A stretch of DNA of 40,472 nucleotides from Chloroflexota bacterium (GTDB lineage Bacteria; Chloroflexota; Dehalococcoidia; JACPQF01), in assembly GCA_016190625.1 (NCBI GenBank), contig JACPQF010000139.1, forward strand, positions 1 through 40,472. The letters run 5' to 3'. A model generated the notes under the pieces. That model did no database searches. It was not told the origin of the DNA and worked only from the letters and a program-made list of their open reading frames with translations. A program made the position numbers and the translations under genes. Below are positions 16,496 through 23,800 of this stretch, one piece after another. How positions within the stretch are numbered: the stretch's first letter is position 1; each line of letters begins with the position of its first letter.

Positions 16496-17281
16496 ATGGA
16501 ACTGCAACGCATAATCTGGTCGTGGGACATGCTGACGCGGCGGCTGGCCGAAACCGAGCCGGACATCGGCAGCGCCCTCTTTCGGTCGTGCCGGCCTGTT
16601 GCTGCTCAGCGCTACCGCGATGGCCGCTTGCTGGTCGTTCTCGGCTGCTGGTGGCCAGTTGACCAGCAGTATCTGGATAGGGAAGCGAGCCGCGTACGGC
16701 TGAACAGCGCATTGGGCAACATGCTATCCGACAAGGTGGTGACGGCCCTGGTTCTTTGGCCAGGGGGAGCGGCGAGTCCAAGTTCGTCCGAATCTGCATT
16801 GGACCAGATACCGGCGCCAGATATTCTCGAGGGTCTCCCCCCGGAGGCGCGGGAAGAAGCGGCGAAGTGCGAATCGGTCGTCCAGCGCTTGTTCTTCGCC
16901 AGAGCGCACAGAAGAGGGCTTCGACTGCGCTGCCAGCACCCCTTGCTCACTTTTCGTCTCGACTTCGCACTGCCCGAAAGGAGGCTGGGAGCCGAAGTCA
17001 TGGGCTGGGACTGGAGAACGGGTGCTTCCGGGGCAATCGAGCGGCGAGAGCGTCAGGAGCAACTCGAGCAGCACGGCTGGCAGATCCTCTTCTTCTCCGG
17101 CTCACAAGTCCTATCAGACGTGGACCGTTGCGTTGCCACTCTCGCCAAGGCCGTGCAGAGTCCCGCTGTTCCGGGCCAGCAGCCCCTTCCGACCAAGTAC
17201 TCGCCCTTCCCGCGAAAGCCCTACACGTCGATCGGCGTCCACCGCCCAGCGGATCGCGGTACGCGAAGGCCGAAGCGCTAG
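16496..17281 (+). CDS. DUF721-like / DUF559-like nuclease fusion
   Basis: I start it at ATG 16496, with GAGGTG just upstream and seven bases after the previous stop, giving 261 residues. Residues about 15-88 resemble DUF721/DciA proteins (CRPVAAQRY, GRLLVVLGCWWPVDQQYL, RLNSALGNML). Residues about 124-222 resemble the DUF559 / very-short-patch-repair nuclease fold. Candidate catalytic residues are Glu126, Asp156 (RLDFALP) and Glu167 (GAEVMG). The Asp-x10-Glu spacing is exactly that of DUF559 proteins, but the usual E-x-D has become E-x-Met (Met169), so activity is uncertain. The helix and strand after it (RRERQEQLEQHGWQILFF) fit the fold well. The basic tail, residues 225-261, is probably disordered. 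It completes the helicase operon. Confidence 0.6.
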   Translation: MELQRIIWSWDMLTRRLAETEPDIGSALFRSCRPVAAQRYRDGRLLVVLGCWWPVDQQYLDREASRVRLNSALGNMLSDKVVTALVLWPGGAASPSSSESALDQIPAPDILEGLPPEAREEAAKCESVVQRLFFARAHRRGLRLRCQHPLLTFRLDFALPERRLGAEVMGWDWRTGASGAIERRERQEQLEQHGWQILFFSGSQVLSDVDRCVATLAKAVQSPAVPGQQPLPTKYSPFPRKPYTSIGVHRPADRGTRRPKR

Positions 17282-17319
17282 GAGCGGCTTGAACGAAGGA
17301 ACTTTGGTCGGCGGCAGGC

Positions 17320-17361
17320 TGTCAACTTGTGTTGACAAGCGGCGCAGCCCTGTGCTAAGTT
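17320..17361 (+). promoter_or_regulatory. treT-otsA promoter with palindromic operator
   Basis: -35 TTGACA (17332-17337), 18 bases, extended -10 TGC-TAAGTT (hexamer 17356-17361). A perfect inverted repeat TGTCAAC-TTGT-GTTGACA (17320-17337) covers the -35 box, which is a good place for a repressor. The 39 bases between 17281 and 17320 show nothing else. Confidence 0.55.
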
Positions 17362-17406
17362 TTAGAGAGCGAATAGAATACCTTTGGCCGTCTTATAGGA
17401 GGCGAT

Positions 17407-18804
17407 TTGTACGGCTCTGTACCAACTGTTCCCAAGCGTATTGACGACTACCGACCGATCGTGGGCGACCAGCGAATCGACGAGATATTGGACCTGGCCC
17501 GTTCTCTCAAGGGAGCGCGGGTTCTGAATGTAAATGCTACTGCCTTTGGTGGCGGCGTAGCCGAGCTTCTTTCTACGCTGGTTCCTCTGATGAAAGATAT
17601 GGGCATCGAAGCGGATTGGCAAGTCATCCGCGGCTCCGACGAGTTCTTCAACGTAACCAAGGCCATCCACAATACCCTGCAGGGAATGTATGTTCCCTGG
17701 ACCCACGAGATGCGAGAAATCTGGCTAAGGTACAATGCCCTCAACGCCGAGCTGTTTGATGCAGACTATGATTTCGTCATAATTCACGATCCTCAGCCCG
17801 CCGGCATTCTCTACCTGTTGACACAGCAGTTGGGAACGCGGCCGGCCGGCAAATGGATTTGGCGCTGCCACATCGACCTAACCAACGCCCAATTGGATGT
17901 CTGGGACTTCCTCCGCCCGTACGTGGAGCTTTACGACGCCGCGATCTTCACCCTCCAAGGCTATGTGAAGTCGGACCTGAAAATGCCAATGGTGGCCATA
18001 GCGCCGCCGGCCATCGATCCCCTAAGTCCCAAAAACTCGGACATCTCGCGAGAGACCGTGGAGGAGATTCTCCGCCGGTACGGTGTGGACTCCAATCGGC
18101 CGATCCTGCTCCAGGTTTCCCGATTCGATCCCTGGAAAGATCCCATGGGTGTCATCGACGCCTACCGGCTGGTGAAGCGTGAGTTCCCCGCGGTTCAACT
18201 CGTCCTCATCGCTTCGATGGCTTCGGACGATCCAGAGGGCTGGTCCTACTACGAGCGGACCGTACGCCGGGCCGGGGAAGACTATGATATTCACATCTTG
18301 TCGAACCTAAACGGGGTGGGCAACATCGAGGTCAACGCCTTTCAGCGGGCGGCGGATGTGGTGATTCAGAAATCGCTCAGGGAGGGCTTCGGCCTGGTGG
18401 TATCGGAGGCCCTTTGGAAGGGTCGCCCGGTCGTAGCCGGCAACGTGGGCGGCATTCCCCTCCAGGTTATCAACGGTAGGACGGGATTTCTGGTGAGCGA
18501 TGTTCCCGGTTGTGCAACTAAGTGTATCGAGCTCTTGAAACACCCGGGTGAGTCCGCCATCATGGGCAAGGCTGGCAGGGAGCACGTCCGGCAGAACTTT
18601 CTGTCTACCTCTTACTTGCGCCGCTACCTGATGCTGTTTCAGGACCTGAGCCGTGGACCGGGAGAAAAGGGTGATGTCATCTCAGATGCTTCAAGAGGAG
18701 CACCGGGAGAAGCTGATCGAGCTGAGCAAGGAAATGATGGGGGAGCGTTCCCTAATCCTTGCGAGCAATCGTGGTCCCGTCGAGTTTCGCCTCTCCGAAG
18801 ATAA
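17407..18804 (+). CDS. treT: trehalose glycosyltransferring synthase (TreT-like, GT4)
   Basis: GT-B glycosyltransferase that joins NDP-glucose and glucose to trehalose, reversibly in characterised TreT proteins. Marks are NVNATAFGGGVAELL near residue 40, HDPQPAGIL, WRCHIDLT, LLQVSRFDPWKDP, and the C-terminal donor-site pattern EGFGLVVSEALWKGRPVVAGNVGGIP. The start is TTG at 17407, with AGGAGG six bases before. The family ends near residue 415 (YLRRYLMLFQDLSR); here the frame runs about 50 residues further into the otsA gene in another frame, giving a low-complexity tail. This looks like loss of the original stop by a frameshift or mutation. It is the first gene of the treT-otsA operon. Another NDP-sugar:sugar transferase is the alternative. 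Confidence 0.85.
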   Translation: MYGSVPTVPKRIDDYRPIVGDQRIDEILDLARSLKGARVLNVNATAFGGGVAELLSTLVPLMKDMGIEADWQVIRGSDEFFNVTKAIHNTLQGMYVPWTHEMREIWLRYNALNAELFDADYDFVIIHDPQPAGILYLLTQQLGTRPAGKWIWRCHIDLTNAQLDVWDFLRPYVELYDAAIFTLQGYVKSDLKMPMVAIAPPAIDPLSPKNSDISRETVEEILRRYGVDSNRPILLQVSRFDPWKDPMGVIDAYRLVKREFPAVQLVLIASMASDDPEGWSYYERTVRRAGEDYDIHILSNLNGVGNIEVNAFQRAADVVIQKSLREGFGLVVSEALWKGRPVVAGNVGGIPLQVINGRTGFLVSDVPGCATKCIELLKHPGESAIMGKAGREHVRQNFLSTSYLRRYLMLFQDLSRGPGEKGDVISDASRGAPGEADRAEQGNDGGAFPNPCEQSWSRRVSPLRR

Positions 18805-20194
18805 TAGATTAAGACCCGAACGGGGAAGGGGCGGTGTTGTGACCGCCCTTTCTGCCATAAACCAGTACGTCCCCCTGACGTGGGTCGCGGCGGCTATGGG
18901 CGAGGGCGATCGCCAAGCCGCCCAGTCTGCGGAAGACGGCCGCATACGCAATCCCCTGCCCGGCCAGAAGCTAGACCTGCGGTTCGTCGTCCTGCCGAAG
19001 GCGGTCTATCATAAGTACTATAACGTCTTCTGCAATCCCTTGCTTTGGTTCCTTCAGCACTATATGTGGAACTCACCATCCACACCTAATATCAATGCCG
19101 GCACCTACGACGCCTGGAACAGCGGCTACGTTGCCGTGAACCACGCCTTCGCCGAGGCGGTAATCGCCGAAGCAGAACAGCGCGAGGCGCCGCCGTTCAT
19201 TATGCTGCACGATTATCATCTTTATCTCGCCGCGGGGGAGATTCGGCAGCGGCTGCCGCGGGCGATCTTGCAGCATTTCACTCATATTCCCTGGCCTGCC
19301 CCTGCCTATTGGCAACTGCTGCCGAGGATAATGGCGAGAGCCATTTGTGAGAACCTCTGCGCCAACGACATCGTGGGAATGCAGACGGCCGCTTGCGTGC
19401 GGAACTTCCTCCACACCTGCGAGACCTACCTGCAGGATGCTGAAGTGGACTACCGGCTAGGAACGGTGTGGCGAGAAGGTCACCTCACGAGGGTCAAGGC
19501 ATATCCGATTTCCATTGACGTCGAAGGACTACGCCGGACCATCGCCGGTTCGAGCGCCTTACGCCACCTAAAGGAATTGCGGCAGTTGTGCGGAGAAAAG
19601 ACCGTCGTTCGTGTCGATCGGATGGAGCCGAGCAAGAACATCGTCCGCGGGTTCAAAGCCTACGAGACGCTTCTGGAACGTTTTCCCCAATATCGCGGCG
19701 CTGTGAAGTTTCTCGCCTTCCTAGTGCCCTCTCGCACGGACCTCAATCAATACCGTCGCTACAATGATGAGGTCTTCCGCTTGGCCGAGTCGATCAACAG
19801 TCGGTTTGGCAGTGAAACCTGGGAGCCGATCAAGGTCTTTTACGAGAATAACTATGTACAGGCTCTGGCAGGAATGCGTCTGGCCGATGTCCTGCTCGTG
19901 AATCCGGTGGTGGACGGTATGAATCTCGTGGCCAAAGAAGGACCCATAGCGAGCGACCGTAATCTGGTCCTCATCCTGGCCGAGCCAGCCGGCGCCTACG
20001 ACCAGTTGAAGGAAGGCGTCTTGGCGGTTGCCCCCAGCGACATCGAGGGGACCACTCAAGCGCTACGAACCGCCCTCGAAATGCCCGGTGATGAAAGGAA
20101 AGCGCGTCTTGAGCTTCTCCGGCGCTCCATCGAACAGGAGGACCTCATAATGTGGCTCTACCACCAGCTAGAGGACCTCTCGAAGCTGGCGTAG
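18674..20194 (+). CDS. otsA: trehalose-6-phosphate synthase-like protein (GT20)
   Basis: GT20 enzyme that forms trehalose 6-phosphate from NDP-glucose and glucose 6-phosphate. Marks are the N-terminal ILASNRGPVEF with the glycine-rich GRGGVVTAL, HDYHLYLAAGEIRQRLP, HFTHIPWP, RVDRMEPSKNIVRGF, and the C-terminal VNPVVDGMNLVAKEG donor site. I prefer the ATG at 18674, which follows AAAAGGG, giving 506 residues. A GTG at 18653 would add seven residues. The gene overlaps treT by 131 bases in a different frame. The phosphatase otsB lies convergently right after it, sharing a palindromic element at the end. A glucosylglycerol-phosphate synthase role is possible, because the two families are close and this sequence is not the E. 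coli type. Confidence 0.82.
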   Translation: MSSQMLQEEHREKLIELSKEMMGERSLILASNRGPVEFRLSEDNRLRPERGRGGVVTALSAINQYVPLTWVAAAMGEGDRQAAQSAEDGRIRNPLPGQKLDLRFVVLPKAVYHKYYNVFCNPLLWFLQHYMWNSPSTPNINAGTYDAWNSGYVAVNHAFAEAVIAEAEQREAPPFIMLHDYHLYLAAGEIRQRLPRAILQHFTHIPWPAPAYWQLLPRIMARAICENLCANDIVGMQTAACVRNFLHTCETYLQDAEVDYRLGTVWREGHLTRVKAYPISIDVEGLRRTIAGSSALRHLKELRQLCGEKTVVRVDRMEPSKNIVRGFKAYETLLERFPQYRGAVKFLAFLVPSRTDLNQYRRYNDEVFRLAESINSRFGSETWEPIKVFYENNYVQALAGMRLADVLLVNPVVDGMNLVAKEGPIASDRNLVLILAEPAGAYDQLKEGVLAVAPSDIEGTTQALRTALEMPGDERKARLELLRRSIEQEDLIMWLYHQLEDLSKLA

Positions 20195-20197
20195 GAA

Positions 20198-20228
20198 GCT
20201 ATCAGTCCTTCCAAGAAGGACCATCAGC
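20198..20228. repeat. dispersed palindromic element, copy 2
   Basis: GTCCTT (20205-20210) and AAGGAC (20216-20221) with loop CCAAG, flanked by GC-TATCA and CATCA-GC. It begins four bases after the otsA stop. On the other strand it encodes the last residues of OtsB (KADGPSWKD and stop), so the otsB reading frame ends inside it. Confidence 0.7.
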
Positions 20229-21032
20229 TTTCGGCCATCGCCGGACAAGCCAGGTGAGAAAGCGCTCGACGTCGGCGACCCCGTTGGCAAAGGCATCGGT
20301 CTCCTTGAACAGCAGTTCCGGCGACTCAGCGCTGACAACCGCGATGCTCAACGATTTCCCCGCTCCGACCTTGCGCCACCGGCGTAAAGCGGCAAAAGCA
20401 TCCACGTCAGTCATGTCATCGCCCAAATACACGGCGGAACCAATCCCGTAATCCCCGATCAGCCGCATTACGGCCGTTCCCTTGTCTATTTCCACAGGTG
20501 GCCTGATCTCGACGACCATGCGGCCCTCGGTGACACGAAGACCCTCGCCGACTGCAACAGACCTTGCAGCCGCAAGAGCTACCTTCCGTGCGGTTTCACA
20601 GTTTGCTGCCTCGCGGTAGTGGATGGAGAGGGTTATCCCCTTATCTTCGATCTTGACTCCCGGCGAGTCGACCGTTGCCTGGAGACGGCGCAGCGCTTTC
20701 CTGATAGGTGCGCGAAATCCGGCGGCCGCCGCGTCGGTGACGACCCTTCTCCTCTCCCACCTCTCGATGCCGTGGTTCCCCATGTAGACTACTGACGGAA
20801 GGCCGACCATTCGTCGGGCCTCGCGAGCGGGACGGCCCGAGATCGCCGCCACGAGAGGGAGAAGCCGTGAAAGGACACGAAGCTGGCGGGCGCACCCGGG
20901 AGCCACCTTGGCAAGCTCGGGCGACGGCGCGATGGGGGCGATGGTACCGTCGACATCCACGATAAGGCCGAAAGGGCCATCGCGTATGACGTCTTCGACA
21001 GCGGCGAGGTGGTCAAAGAGGTACGGCTTCAA
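20202..21032 (-). CDS. otsB: trehalose-6-phosphate phosphatase
   Basis: HAD-superfamily phosphatase that removes phosphate from trehalose 6-phosphate and completes the OtsA route. Motif I is DVDGTIAPI, with Asp26 as nucleophile and Asp28 as acid. Motif II is the ISGR sequence near residue 66. Motif IV is GDDMTDVDAF near residue 220. MGNHGIE and EIRPP are family features. Length is 276 residues. The extreme C-terminus KADGPSWKD is encoded by the dispersed palindrome. It is convergent with otsA and lies three bases downstream of the rdhA-like gene on the same strand, so the two are probably co-transcribed. Confidence 0.9.
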   Translation of the reverse strand: MKPYLFDHLAAVEDVIRDGPFGLIVDVDGTIAPIAPSPELAKVAPGCARQLRVLSRLLPLVAAISGRPAREARRMVGLPSVVYMGNHGIERWERRRVVTDAAAAGFRAPIRKALRRLQATVDSPGVKIEDKGITLSIHYREAANCETARKVALAAARSVAVGEGLRVTEGRMVVEIRPPVEIDKGTAVMRLIGDYGIGSAVYLGDDMTDVDAFAALRRWRKVGAGKSLSIAVVSAESPELLFKETDAFANGVADVERFLTWLVRRWPKADGPSWKD

Positions 21033-21035
21033 GGG

Positions 21036-22208
21036 TCACAAACCGAAGGGCGATGGGAGCGCTTTCCACCACCTGTTCTGCGTCTCCGCACCAACGCCAT
21101 AGGAGCTCTTAGTCTGCGACTTTGCGGTCGGCCAAGGGCAGGCGGCAAAGCATATGGCGCAGTTGGTGGTGATCTGCTGGCGGTAGGCCTGGCACTTCGG
21201 TGCGTCCTCGAACCATGCTCGCTTGCCCGGGTTTCCCCACGGCCCTCTCGGCTCCCAGCAAGGTTCCTCCTCGAAGCTGAGTGCCTTCGCCGGGCAGGCC
21301 GCGGCGCAGATCTGGCAGCGGCGGCAGTGAGCCTGGAGGCCGAAGTCGATTGGCTTATCCAGGGCTAGGGGGAGGTCGGTTATCACGCTGTGCAGGCGCA
21401 CAGCCGGTCCATAGTCGGGTGTGACCAGCTTGTTGAGTCGGCCAAGCTCGCCCAAGCCAGCGGACACGGCAAACGGTACCTGCAGCAGGATGTCGGCCCG
21501 GTCCGGAATGGCCACGTAGCCGAGAGCGCGAATGAATTGGGCGAGGGAGGCCACAAGAAGGGAGGACCGCGAGGCCGCCTGCAGCGATGCGGCCTCGCCG
21601 ATGGCGCTGGGAGAGTGCGCCATGCCGACACGGGATATTTCAACGGCACAGGAGATTACCCACTGGCATCGCTCGGGGATAATCAGCTCGTCTTCTGTTT
21701 CCATGGGGCTTTCGATATCGGCGAAGGAGACTGGCTTCTTGTTGCAATGGGTGAGGACCCACTGTTTGCGTAGGGAGGTGATGCCGACTAGCGCGGCCCC
21801 AAAGAGACGCGCGCCCGATTTGACGACCCCTGCCGCCTCGTCGGGGGGGACAGAGTAGGGTTGGACGCCGAGAGCCTGAGGAACAACGAGAGATGGACCA
21901 ACCGCCTTGGTCCATGAGAAGATACCCTGATTTGCGGCCCCGGACTGCGACAGTGTCTGGGCCGCCGACGCCAGGGCCCTATCCACCAAAGAGAACCCCG
22001 GCCGAGCGGCCCATCCCCGAATGTGCTCTTTTCGCAGGCTTTTCAGCCGATCGGCCTCGGCCTGACCTGCGTACCGAGCAAAGGCTGTGGCCGCGTTGTT
22101 CGCCGGATTGAACCGCGGCGTGCGGTCGAGATCGAACTCCGTGGTGGGGCGTTCCACCCGACGAAGGCTTTGGCTGGTCTCTCTGCCAGAGGTTGTCGTG
22201 ATGATCAT
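21036..22208 (-). CDS. reductive-dehalogenase-like Fe-S protein
   Basis: The 390-residue protein resembles the catalytic and C-terminal parts of RdhA reductive dehalogenases (GLGELGRLNKLVTPDYGPAVRLHSVITDLPL). Two [4Fe-4S] motifs are clear: Cys295/298/301/305 (CRRCQICAAACP), then Cys339 followed by Cys350/353/357 (CAICFAACP). RdhA proteins carry cobamide and the same two clusters. It has no RR-x-FxK Tat signal and no membrane anchor, so it should stay in the cytoplasm, and no RdhB partner gene is near. A queuosine-reductase-like or other cobamide role is possible. It precedes otsB by three bases. The 209 bases upstream (22209-22417) contain no gene or convincing promoter. The substrate is unknown. 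Confidence 0.72.
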   Translation of the reverse strand: MIITTTSGRETSQSLRRVERPTTEFDLDRTPRFNPANNAATAFARYAGQAEADRLKSLRKEHIRGWAARPGFSLVDRALASAAQTLSQSGAANQGIFSWTKAVGPSLVVPQALGVQPYSVPPDEAAGVVKSGARLFGAALVGITSLRKQWVLTHCNKKPVSFADIESPMETEDELIIPERCQWVISCAVEISRVGMAHSPSAIGEAASLQAASRSSLLVASLAQFIRALGYVAIPDRADILLQVPFAVSAGLGELGRLNKLVTPDYGPAVRLHSVITDLPLALDKPIDFGLQAHCRRCQICAAACPAKALSFEEEPCWEPRGPWGNPGKRAWFEDAPKCQAYRQQITTNCAICFAACPWPTAKSQTKSSYGVGAETQNRWWKALPSPFGL

Positions 22209-22417
22209 ATTACGTCCCTCATCTTGCTCCGCGACATCCTAATTCATAGCAAGGCTAACACGCCACTCAACAGAACCACAGTCAACCTTCCCCGCTTCAA
22301 CAACCGCTGAACGGCGTTCCTCTTGATTAACCGGCAGACAATCTAGATTCTCGAACGGTCTGAGGTGCACCGCGTCATCCAACTCCTGGCCTCATCCGGC
22401 GTCGACGAGGCGGAATC

Positions 22418-22951
22418 TCATCGCGATTGCTCCTCCAAGCGTGATAGCAGTCCCTGCTCAACCATGTCCAGTCTAGCATAGTTCGCTGTCTTTTCCCAAC
22501 GCAAAGTGCCAGATGGAAGTCGCTGTAGGTCATATTGGTTGAAAGCTGTCTTCATTGAACGCTCAACGCGGTCGAGAACCTTCTGTGCCGTGCCATTGCC
22601 GCCCATGATTACAAGGGCCTGTAAGATGGGATGATAGTAGCTCCTCAATGGTGTTCGCAAGCCCCGCCCGAGGCGCCTTATTCTTTCGCCGTTGGATTCC
22701 ACACTTACAACGGTTCCGATCTCTCCAACGATGACGCTAGAGGCGATTCTATTCCATTCTTCCAGTAGTTCCGCTGCCCTTTGCCTAAATTCAGTAATCT
22801 GCGTACCTCTATCGGCCAGTTGAGCAGCGCTGGCAAGGTCCTTATTCTTGAAAGCGCGTGCACCCCGATCCGCTAGCTCGTCAATGGTGCCCTCGATTTC
22901 CTCAAGTAGAATGTCAAGGGCGACAGTCACGTTTCTGGCCATTATCGCCAT
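22418..22951 (-). CDS. Mrr-N-like winged-helix protein
   Basis: The 177-residue product has an N-terminal helical part (residues 1-80, with a likely coiled coil in LLEEIEGTIDELADRG). The C-terminal half has the Mrr N-terminal winged-helix pattern: RTPLRSYYHPILQALVIMGGNGTAQKVLDRVERSM, then LPSGTLRWEKTANYARLDMVEQGLL. Mrr-N domains bind DNA next to restriction nucleases or stand alone as regulators; no nuclease domain is attached here. The start is either 22951 or, more likely, the ATG at 22942, which has GGAG at nine bases. Its AT content is higher than that of the neighbours. It is isolated, and 22952-23182 upstream holds no gene. Confidence 0.6.
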   Translation of the reverse strand: MAIMARNVTVALDILLEEIEGTIDELADRGARAFKNKDLASAAQLADRGTQITEFRQRAAELLEEWNRIASSVIVGEIGTVVSVESNGERIRRLGRGLRTPLRSYYHPILQALVIMGGNGTAQKVLDRVERSMKTAFNQYDLQRLPSGTLRWEKTANYARLDMVEQGLLSRLEEQSR

Positions 22952-23182
22952 CTCCGATCTCGTAGCTATTTATCGCTGAAGCAAGGCTGTTCTTCTTCCA
23001 GACGACACTTTGTGTGAGAATTGGCGCGACATTTTAGATATGCCTTATCTTCCTCTTGCGGTTGGCGAACAGGTGCGTTTCATCGTGCCATGATACCATT
23101 GACACGGTTTACAGGACAGATGCGTTGTCACAAATCCAGATACGTTTCCAAGTGGACACGATCTTGTGCTTCCTGCGTGCCC

Positions 23183-23413
23183 TCAATCACAAGCTAGCAC
23201 CTTGCCAATTTGATGCAGCGTCAGTTTGCCGCCTTTGAGCTTCTCCTCGACTTCCTCAAGAAAGCGAATAGTGCGGCGATCGTAGTACCTCTCGCCGCAG
23301 GTGCGGCAGACCGGAAGCGACATCGGCACAAAAACGATATCACTCCCGACCTTCAACTCCTCGTTCACCTCTCTGGCTTCGATATCATCGCCGTGGCATA
23401 CCACGCATTTCAT
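23183..23413 (-). CDS. YgiT-type zinc-finger protein (putative antitoxin)
   Basis: The 76-residue product starts at ATG 23413 behind a perfect GGAGG. It has CVVC near the start (residues 3-6) and CRTCGERYYD later, the paired CxxC zinc motif of the YgiT/MqsA N-terminal domain. No helix-turn-helix follows; MqsA would have one. Its ATG overlaps the stop of the DUF4258 gene as ATGA. DUF4258/YgiT-type pairs are widespread toxin-antitoxin-like modules. Confidence 0.75.
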   Translation of the reverse strand: MKCVVCHGDDIEAREVNEELKVGSDIVFVPMSLPVCRTCGERYYDRRTIRFLEEVEEKLKGGKLTLHQIGKVLACD

Positions 23414-23733
23414 GCTCTCCTCCTTCGATAGTGTTCCCACCTGGCGGGGTCAGGTTCATAGACCGTCACGACCACGCTTCGGTCGTCGCCCTCATCGTAA
23501 GCGAACACGGCATGCAACGGTCGTCCTGCAGCAGTCATACCGAAAACGAGAACGCAAGGATAGGGTGCCGTGTTCGGATAGGATTCGATGACCTCCCCAT
23601 TGCAGACAGCCTCATAGACCTCTTCATCGGTGACTGGACCTAGTTCCTCTTTTCTCATTTCCAGTCTTGCGTGGTTCGAGTAGAGGACCCTGTTTGAATC
23701 AAAACACCTGCGTATGGTCTCTGGCCAAATCAC
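23410..23733 (-). CDS. DUF4258 protein (putative toxin)
   Basis: The product resembles the RelE-like DUF4258 family: YSNHARLEMRKEELGPVTDEEVYEAV, then VIESYPNTAPYPCVLVFG and HAVFAYDEGDDRSVVVTVYEPD. I prefer the GTG at 23733, which gives 107 residues and an AAAGGA site upstream. A TTG at 23793, eight bases from the AOR stop, would add 20 residues. It is followed directly by its zinc-finger partner with a four-base overlap. Toxicity is assumed from the family and not visible here. The position directly behind AOR1 means it may be read from the AOR transcript. Confidence 0.72.
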   Translation of the reverse strand: MIWPETIRRCFDSNRVLYSNHARLEMRKEELGPVTDEEVYEAVCNGEVIESYPNTAPYPCVLVFGMTAAGRPLHAVFAYDEGDDRSVVVTVYEPDPARWEHYRRRRA

Positions 23734-23800
23734 AAACCGTGATCCTTTCGCACCGTTGGCGCCAAGTACACGCAAGATTTCGCGGGTTGTCAATCATAGT

